This document shows positions 56,369 to 64,000 of a DNA stretch of 64,000 bases, piece after piece. How positions within the stretch are numbered: position 1 is the first letter of the stretch; each line of letters starts with the position of its first letter. Where the stretch lies: positions 110,288,035 through 110,352,034 of the forward strand of contig OY987298.1 in the NCBI GenBank assembly GCA_963920635.1, in the 5' to 3' direction. Origin of the DNA: Pseudeuparius sepicola. Its lineage: Eukaryota; Arthropoda; Insecta; Coleoptera; Anthribidae. A program made the translations under genes and the position numbers. The notes below the pieces were generated by a model. It did not search any database and had not been told where the DNA came from. It was given only the letters and a program-made list of their open reading frames with translations.

Positions 56369-56780
56369 TGTTACGGGCGACGTGAAGACGAAGACTTTTT
56401 AAAAAACTTTTATTCGAGTAACGCGAGTTACAGAGTTTCGGCTTAGACTACAGACAAGACTAGAATTAACACTCTTACTTTACTAGGTCCTATTTATACA
56501 GATCTATTATGCTGAGGTGTTGTGGTTCTCATGGGAAAAGAATATAAAGACAAAGGGAAGATCAAATTCTGCAATTCTTGCAGTAAGCAAGTTTTAACAA
56601 TACTCAAAAGGAATATGATATGTTCTAGTAATCATTCTAGAACAATATACAATGGAAAATTATATCTTTGTAGTAAGCATCTTGAACAATAGAGAATGAG
56701 AACATAATATCCAACAGTAAACAGAATCAAGGGTAAAAACAAGGTTATGATCAAGGTGATGCTTGAGGTCGGATATAACA
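56369..56780 (-). repeat. 5' LTR of copy C
   Basis: 412 bp. Primer site at 56348-56365 on its inner side. Confidence 0.92.
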
Positions 56781-56784
56781 TACT

Positions 56785-57808
56785 TTATAATCTGGTGTAA
56801 TTTTCATATCCGTCAGGGATTCATGGCAAATCATGGCCTAAAATCAACTTGTCAACAAATATTAACTATTCCTAACTGAAAATGTTTTTTTAATAAAACT
56901 AATGCTTCCTTAAATGCTCGAACTATCTTCCATCCAATGTTGACAAGTTGATTTTAGGCATTTTGTTTTTCCTCCATGGCCTACCCTTCGTATTTTGCCT
57001 ACCTTGCAGTTGCATATTAAATGCATTGATTATTATGCCCCTACACGTTTTTTTTTAAATTTTTTGAACTGAGTATACTTTTATAATTAAAAAATGATAA
57101 AATTATGAAAGTTCATCATTAAATCTTAAAAAAAGACAAATAAGAATAAATACCTGTGTAACAGCGTCTTTTTAAAATTTTATGATAAAACTAAATTTTC
57201 TTTCTTTGATATTTTCAGCTAGGAATAGGATATCGAGATACGGTTTTCACTAGCCTATTTAGGTATCATTTCACTACATTTTTATATAAAAAAAAGTAAT
57301 ATTATTGAATTTAATTTTTATCGAGAATTTTGCAATTTTCTGTTATTATATAAAAAAAAACGCGCTCTAACGGCATCACTGAGACCTAGACATATCACGG
57401 GTAAGACGGGTTTGATGGACCAATAAATGCTTTTTCCAACGAGACCAAGTTTGTTAAAATCTGTTCAGTCATTTAGGAGCTGCAGCTGTTTACTTAAAAA
57501 ACATTGAATCACTCCCCACCACTTTATTTTAATAGATATGTCAAAAAGTGTTAAACAAAAATTACTCGAATAAAGCTTACCTTTAAAAAGCATATATTAT
57601 TTTGGTAACATAACTAGGTGGATTTCAGTGAAAAATCACGTTAAAAGTTTAAGATGGCGGTTACGCCCCCTGGTGACTATCTTAGAAATCTTAAAATAAT
57701 CTCCAGGTTTTTCTCTTAGCCACTTTATTCTAAAAATTTTTTACCGCAAGTCTCTACGACGAATAGTTTCCGATATACAGCACTTTGCATTCTTATCTGA
57801 CCACCCTA
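56785..57808. other. Non-coding sequence
   Basis: No supported gene. AT-rich, with poly-A/T runs. Confidence 0.45.
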
Positions 57809-57810
57809 TA

Positions 57811-58285
57811 CAGGGTGTTCCCGTATATTTGGCCCACCCCTAGAGCCTATATTTTTCGAGTTAGAAAAAAATTACTCAAATGAAAGTTGTAGGGTTTTTT
57901 CTGAATCGCTAGGATCTGTTACTAGATAAAACAAATGAGCGTCGCAAATTTATGAAAAACTATAAACTTACTTTTTTTAATGGAACACCCTGTATATTTG
58001 TAGATTTTTGAATTGCACACATTTTTCCGATTCCAACAATATAAATATATTATACGTTTGCTCTAAGCATTCGCATGATATTCCAAATTGCAGATAAATA
58101 CGATCTTTATAATTTAATCAAGGTTGCCATGGAAAGACATTTCAACTTAGGCAAGGGCATTCCTGTCAATCCATTATTTTTGGGAGAATACACGTTGGTA
58201 CCCTACAACTTTCATTTAAGTATTTTTTTTCTAACTAGAAAAATAGAGGCTCTAGGGGTCGGTCAAAATATACGGGAACACCCTG
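57811..58285. repeat. TA-flanked MITE (475 bp), mariner-like
   Basis: Inverted ends CAGGGTGTTCCCGTATATTT of about 100 bp similarity, flanked by TA at 57809-57810 and 58286-58287. TA duplication suggests Tc1/mariner mobilisation. No transposase inside. Confidence 0.82.
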
Positions 58286-58287
58286 TA

Positions 58288-59146
58288 CAGTGACCCAAAC
58301 ACAATATCATGTATTATTTTGAGCAAACACTCGTATTTTTTTAGAAAAGTGTCTTTGTGGCTATTTTGATAAAACTTAGAATAATAATCAGATTATAATA
58401 GGGAATCTCAATGATTTTTGCTTGTAAAATAAAATTTTTCAATGAATAAAGTGACAATTTCCTTAGTATTCAAATTGACAAAATCGTTGCATTTCAGTGT
58501 CTATGAATGAAATTATCGTTACCGAGTGAAAGAAGCGCATGCGAGTAGATTATAGTGTAGGCAAGTTAGACAAAAAAACGACGTTTAGAAGAAAAAATTT
58601 ATAAAGTTTTCAAATTTTGGTTGTGAACTCCCAGTAGGAACCCGAATACAGATCCGAAGACTTCCCACCCCCCGGGGGGGAGCTTAATCCCCTATTGACC
58701 AAAAAACCACCCCCCAAACGTGACCTTGACGGAGTTTTTTGCGTTTTGCACGTAAACCGTAACTCTGACGAGAAAAAGTTATAGGACTTTTTAGATTCTC
58801 CATTAAATTCTCCACAAAAATAGTCATTTTTTTTTTGCGTATCTTCTACCCAACGCAAATAAATGACTTTGGAAAATAAGCATAGTTTTCAGCGCGAACA
58901 AAAAATAAGCCTTGCGCCGTCTTTTGCGTCGATTATCTAGAAGAGTAGTAGCGTGAGCAAAAAAATTTATAGAAGCAAAATTGTAGAGCAGTTCTTTCTG
59001 TACAAGATCCATATTGGACAAAATATTTTTGGGAAAGTATTAGTGGACATATGATGATTTTTTATACCTGTGTATTCTGCACTTTGAGCGTGTTTCCACA
59101 CCACCCATCAGCGACAATGGTTTAAAAATGTCTCTTGTCTCGGTGC
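58288..59146. other. Non-coding sequence
   Basis: No supported gene. A GC run lies at 58664-58682. Confidence 0.45.
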
Positions 59147-59735
59147 CTTATATAGAGCAAGCGTAAATTTCTCCCCAGCTCTTGCACTGTCATCTTTTGC
59201 CAATGAAGGATTATTGAATACGGCGACCACTTCTTGTAAATCCTTTCTTGTATTTATTAAGCATACGGTCTGTGATTTTCCTTTGCCAAAGAAAGCAGAC
59301 CTGGTGTCGCAGCCGCACTAAACGCATATGAGCAAATAAAATATTGTCTCTGCAATATTTTAAAACTGTCGAGTTTTTTAAGTCCTGGGAACTATACACC
59401 CTGAGAACTATACAACCAAATATCGCTCTATGTTCTCCAGAGAAAGACATTCGCTTGAGAGACACCCAAGGAAATATTAAGGAAAGGGTGTATAGTTTCC
59501 AGGACTTACAAAACTCGACAGTTTTAAAATATTGCAAAGATAATATTTTATTTGCTCTTGCGTTTAGTGGCTGCGACACCACGTCTGCTTTCTTTGGCAA
59601 AGGAAAATCACAGACCGTAAGCTTAATAAATACAAGAAAGGATTTACAAGAAGTGGTCGCCGTATTTAATAATCCTTCATAGGAAAAGATGACATTGCAA
59701 GAGCTGGGGAGAAATTTACGCTTGCTCTATATAAG
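59147..59735. repeat. Palindromic duplication of a gene fragment
   Basis: Arms 59147-59402 and 59485-59735 are inverted copies with about 82 bp between. The plus arm encodes 'LAFSGCDTTSAFFGKGKSQT' and 'RKDLQEVVAVFNNPS'; the minus arm encodes the same with frame damage. That motif resembles a conserved stretch I recall in uncharacterised repetitive arthropod proteins. It is a fragment, not a complete gene. Confidence 0.7.
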
Positions 59736-60076
59736 CATACTACTACGACAAGAAGGTTAATCCTTATGGGCGCACTTAAAACGCGTCGCGTGAATAAAGT
59801 GGCGTAGTGTTTGCATCATAGTAGGCCAAACCGATCGATAAACCAAGCTCCGTTACCGATGTGACGATGGCAAGAGCAAGTGGCGGTTTTGGTTGCATAA
59901 ATACCGTTTGAGATTTTTCGGACGACTGGGGAGTTCGTCGGCAGAGGCGCAGTCGAGGATGTCGTACTGCAAAAGTACGAAAAACTACTTTTTATTTATG
60001 GAATCGCGGTGCGTGTGGCTTGTAATATTTTCCGTTGGGGAATATTATCTTGTAATATTAAGAAATTTATTATGCC
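59736..60076. other. Flank of copy D
   Basis: No supported gene. TGCC at 60073-60076 would be the left target duplication if the right end matches it beyond the window. Confidence 0.4.
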
Positions 60077-60489
60077 TGTTATATCCGACCTCAAGCATCA
60101 CCTTGATCATAACCTTGTTTTTACCCTTGATTCTGTTTACTGTTGGATATTATGTTCTCATTCTCTATTGTTCAAGATGCTTACTACACAGATATCATTT
60201 ACCATTGTATATTGTTCTAGAATGATTACTAGAATATATCATATTCCTTTTGAGTATTGTTAAAACTTGCTTACTGCAAGAATTGCAGAATTTGATCTTC
60301 CCTTTGTCTTTATATTCTTTTCCCATGAGAACCACAACACCTCAGCATAACAGATCTGTATAAATAGGACCTAGTAAAGTAAGAGTGTTAATTCTAGTCT
60401 TGTCTGTAGTCTAAGCCGAAACTCTGTAACTCGCGTTACTCAAATAAAAGTTTTTTTAAAAAGTCTTCGTCTTCACGTCGCCCGTAACA
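60077..60489 (+). repeat. 5' LTR of copy D
   Basis: 413 bp, one extra T in the run after the polyadenylation signal. It shares the LTR3 variants. Confidence 0.92.
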
Positions 60490-60827
60490 ATTTGGTGTCA
60501 GAAGTGGGATCCTCGATAAAAGGGTCTTCAACGAGGGAGATCCGGAGGCACTTAGAAGGACAGTCTCCTCGGGGGTCACCACACCACTACGATTGGAGCC
60601 AGCTGAAAAGGGTCTTCGACAGGAAGATCCGGAGGCACTAAGAAGGACAGTCTCCTGAGGCCAGCATCCAGCAACAACAGCAGCATCAACGACATCCAGC
60701 GAGCATGAAGTTACTTCTATTGTAAGTGAAAAACTTTAAGTGAATTTTATTTGTGATTTTTTTGAACGTTCTACGTTGCTATTATTGAACTTTCTACGTT
60801 ATAACGATATTAACTTTTCATTTCAAC

Positions 60828-62024
60828 ATGCCTAATAACGAAGCTATAAACTCTAATGTAAACAATGAAGCAAACGCTTCAAATAACGACGAAGTACCAT
60901 TTAAATTAAGCGAAATATTTTCTATCATCCCTGAATACGATGGGGATCAAATCAATTTAAATACTTTTATCATTGCATGTGATAGGGCCATGCAAATGAC
61001 TGTTGGCGACCAAGCCATTTTACTTGTTATAAAAATTAAAAATCAATTAAAGGGACGTGCAGCCCAACTCATTAATTCAAGAGATTTGAGTACCTGGCGC
61101 GAAATCAAACAATTACTTAACGTTCATTTCGGAGATCCTCGCGATCTAACTTCATTAATTCAAGATTTACAAAGAATGTGTCAATCCCAAAATGAAAATG
61201 CTTTGACTTTTGTAGGCAGAGTTCAAACTCACTGCTCGAAAATGTATGCCGCAATAGGAAAACAAAGCCTTCTCACTAGGGAACAAAAAGAATCGCAAGC
61301 TACATTAATCGATAGCATGTGCCTAAATACAGTTTTGACAGGTTTAGAACCAAGAATAGGGCAACTAATTCGTGCTAGCAATCCACCCAACATGATGGAT
61401 GCTATAGCTTTAATTAAGAGAGAATTGCAACTTTCTTATTTTGAAAATCAAAAATTTCAGAGGCAAAATCGTGTACCAGTCTTCAATAATAATATCAAAA
61501 GAACCAGTAATAATTTTTTAAAATTTTGTAATTATTGCAAAAGAAATGGACATACTATCAATGAATGTCGAACAAAAAATCAAAATAATTATTACAGAAA
61601 TGGTCCAAATCCTTCTAGCTACTATAACAATTTCCAAAATAACTCCCAAAGAAATAATTTCTCGCAAAATAGGTTCCATCAAAGACCATCTTTTCCTCAG
61701 CAAAATAATTTTCAAACTCCTTCTTTCCAACCTAGGAATCACCCTCAAAACTTCCAACCAAGAAATCAACCTCCTAGAAATTTTTCTAATAATATTCCTA
61801 GAAACAATTTCCCAAGAACTTTTAATAATAATTCAGGTTTCCAGCCTTCTAATCAAAATTTTACTCCTAGATTCCCAAATTCAAATCCAAATAACCAAAA
61901 TAGAACTCCCCAACAACATTATCTGGGCCAAAGCGAAAATTTTCAATTAACAGCCTCGGACCAGAATCCTATTCCCAACTTCAAAAATCTTGGTATGACC
62001 AATACGGACCAAACGTTTGCATAA
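60828..62024 (+). CDS. gag: Gag polyprotein, family 1 copy D
   Basis: 398 residues and open, co-linear with copies A and B, including the capsid region, CCHC knuckle and low-complexity tail. A Pro near the knuckle is Leu here ('NNFLKFCNYC'). The leader ATG and donor are present upstream (near 60706-60725). The frameshift heptamer is 61937-61943. Confidence 0.93.
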   Translation: MPNNEAINSNVNNEANASNNDEVPFKLSEIFSIIPEYDGDQINLNTFIIACDRAMQMTVGDQAILLVIKIKNQLKGRAAQLINSRDLSTWREIKQLLNVHFGDPRDLTSLIQDLQRMCQSQNENALTFVGRVQTHCSKMYAAIGKQSLLTREQKESQATLIDSMCLNTVLTGLEPRIGQLIRASNPPNMMDAIALIKRELQLSYFENQKFQRQNRVPVFNNNIKRTSNNFLKFCNYCKRNGHTINECRTKNQNNYYRNGPNPSSYYNNFQNNSQRNNFSQNRFHQRPSFPQQNNFQTPSFQPRNHPQNFQPRNQPPRNFSNNIPRNNFPRTFNNNSGFQPSNQNFTPRFPNSNPNNQNRTPQQHYLGQSENFQLTASDQNPIPNFKNLGMTNTDQTFA

Positions 62025-64000
62025 ATACCGTTGACAATAGTAACTTATATTATATTAAAGATAATACCGATAAGTACAAAATTTTAATTGACACAGGAGC
62101 TGGTATTTCAATTTTCAAACCAGAGACGGTTCAGCAATTTTTAAATCGATGTCCAGAAAATTTTCAAATTAAAGGTATTTCTGGCCAATCAATTCCTATT
62201 ACTGAAGCGGTATTTGTTTCTTTTACGGGTCCTCTTTCTCCCCATAAAGTTTATATTTGCGATCTAGATATAGGATTCGACGGAATTTTAGGCGCTGACT
62301 TTTTAGAAAGGTACGGTGCAGTAGTAGATTTTAGGAATAAACAATTAATTACGTACTATAAGGTACACGAATTACTCAAGGACGGAGATGAATTAAACGA
62401 GTTAACGAATAATAATGATAATAATAATCGAGTTGTTTATAAAAGACAAGTTAATGTTGACGAAAGATACGATAGCCTTCATATAAACGCTTATGAACGA
62501 AATAATAATAATAATAATGATTACACGGAAAATATAAATAATTTTGAAAGCGAAAATATGAGTTATAATATAAATCAGGTTACGATAGAACCGCGTTGCG
62601 AAAAAATATGCAAGTTTCATACGAATAGATATACGAATAAAGAAATGATTTTATGCGCACAACGAGTAGAAAAGGTATACGTGCCAAATGCTATAGTAAA
62701 AATAAACGAAGACGGTAATTTTTATACGACAATATTAAACGCTAATGCCATAACAAAGGATATTTGTTTCGAAGAATTTGAATTTGAGCCTTACATGAAA
62801 GAAACGAACGCTAGTACTAATATTATTTGTAATTTTAATAAAACGAAAAGCAGAGTAGAAGAAATAAAAGAATCATTAAGGCTAGAACATTTAAACGAAG
62901 AAGAAAAAGAATTAATTACTAATTTATGCTTGAATTTTGAAGATATATTTTACTTTGACGGAGATTTCCTAAGTTTCACTAATGAAATAAAACATACTAT
63001 CGATACAGGCGACGCTAAGCCAATTTTTACTAAATCTTATCGATATCCACAAGTTCACAAGGAAGAAGTAAAAACACAAATTAATAAAATGCTTTCTCAA
63101 GGAATAATTAGACCTTCTGTTTCACCATGGTCGTCCCCAGTATGGGTCGTTCCAAAAAAATTAGACGCTTCAGGCAAACAAAAATGGAGAATCGTAATTG
63201 ATTATAGGAAATTAAATGAATTAACAGTTAATGACAGGTATCCACTGCCTAATATTTCAGATATATTAGATCAGTTGGGTAATTGCCATTATTTTACTAC
63301 TTTAGATTTGGCTTCTGGTTTTCAACAAATTGAAATGAATCCAGAAGACATTTCGAAAACTGGTTTTTCCGTTGAAAATGGACATTTCGAATATTTACGT
63401 ATGCCCTTTGGCCTTCGTAATGCGCCCTCAACCTTTCAGAGGGTTATGGATAATATACTAATGGGGATTCAAAACGAAAAGTGCTTAGTTTACATGGACG
63501 ACATTATTATTAATTCTTCCACAATTAATGAACATATCTCTCGTATTACTGAAGTTTTTCAAAGATTAAGAAATTCAAATCTAAAAATACAGCCAGATAA
63601 GTGTGAATTCTTACGAAAAGAAGTAATTTATTTAGGACATGTTATTACACCTGAAGGGGTCAAACCAAATCCACAAAAAGTACAAGCTGTTATCGATTTT
63701 CCTCAACCTGCCAATACTAAACAAATTAAACAATTTTTGGGTCTTACTGGTTACTACAGGAAGTTTATTCCAAACTTCGCAAAAATGACAAAGCCTTTAA
63801 CTCGACTTTTAAGAAAAGACGTACCATTTATTTTTGATAAAGATTGTCGTGAATCTTTCGAACAACTTAAAAATGCATTAATAACTTCACCAATTCTAAT
63901 ATATCCTAATTTTGAAAAAGAATTTGTTTTAACTACAGATGCAAGCGCTTTTGCTGTAGGCGCGGTACTTTCGCAAGGACCTGTTGGAAATGATCTTCCC
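61904..64000 (+). CDS. pol: Pol, family 1 copy D (partial, runs off the window)
   Basis: Open as far as the window goes by inspection, covering protease (DTGA near 62092), the linker and RT up to the start of RNase H (TTDAS near 63940). Two substitutions sit in conserved RT places relative to A, B and C: Ala to Gly in the 'KTAFSV' stretch (63358-63375), and Tyr to Asn four residues after YMDD (near 63512). The YMDD itself is kept. Whether the macro domain is intact here cannot be seen. Confidence 0.88.

Larger units (their letters stand above)
48124..56780 (-). mobile_element. Family 1 copy C (defective, env open)
   Basis: Full-length 8657-bp element on the minus strand, flanked by TACT at 48120-48123 and 56781-56784. 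The two LTRs differ at what looks like one position ('cagatctgtt' against 'cagatctatt'). gag has a nonsense codon and pol four frame lesions, while env is open. Confidence 0.93.
60077..64000 (+). mobile_element. Family 1 copy D, left part
   Basis: 5' LTR, leader, gag and about half of pol are in the window. The rest lies beyond 64000. Confidence 0.92.

Overview
This is an AT-rich, repeat-dominated window from an animal genome, most likely an insect. It carries errantivirus-like Ty3/Gypsy elements with baculovirus-F-like envelope genes, a Penelope-like element, a LINE with an APE-type endonuclease, hAT remnants and several foldback MITEs. No cellular host gene, tRNA, rRNA or CRISPR array could be supported. 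Almost everything coding is transposon-derived.

Layout. (1) 1-4465: non-coding sequence and a decayed hAT transposase on the minus strand. (2) About 4466-32140: one LINE on the minus strand, split by two large insertions. The first (5828-25869) is a tandem LTR-internal-LTR-internal-LTR array of one errantivirus-like family, here called family 1, flanked by a 4-bp duplication TCCA. Its left copy A is dead: nonsense codon, RNase H deletion, and a Penelope-like element inside env. Its right copy B looks intact in gag, pol and env. The second insertion (29082-31824) is a hAT-like element with an 8-bp duplication; it contains a foldback element that contains a TTAA MITE. (3) 34015-40650, minus strand: element E, a different errantivirus-like family, with LTRs that look identical but with integrase missing. 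(4) 40934-47770: foldback and MITE-type repeats, a 1.85-kb inverted-terminal-repeat element with many GTGGC motifs, and a 120-bp tandem repeat. (5) 48124-56780, minus strand: copy C of family 1, with TACT duplication, gag and pol broken, env open. (6) 56781-60076: a TA-flanked MITE and a palindromic duplication of a gene fragment. (7) 60077-64000: the left part of copy D of family 1, running off the window.

The most interesting content is in family 1. Its Pol polyprotein ends, after protease, RT, RNase H and integrase, with an ADP-ribosylhydrolase macro domain closely resembling OARD1/TARG1, and both residues equivalent to the TARG1 catalytic Lys and Asp are present in copies A and B. A retroelement carrying what may be an active ADP-ribose eraser suggests capture of a host gene to counter or exploit ADP-ribosylation. 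The family also appears to make Env from a spliced mRNA whose start codon lies in the 5' leader; in unspliced RNA the same AUG opens a six-codon uORF that ends inside the splice donor. Gag-Pol is probably made by -1 frameshifting at an A AAU UUU heptamer, which recurs at the same place in the unrelated element E.

All family and function calls come from reading motifs by eye; no database search or alignment program was run.
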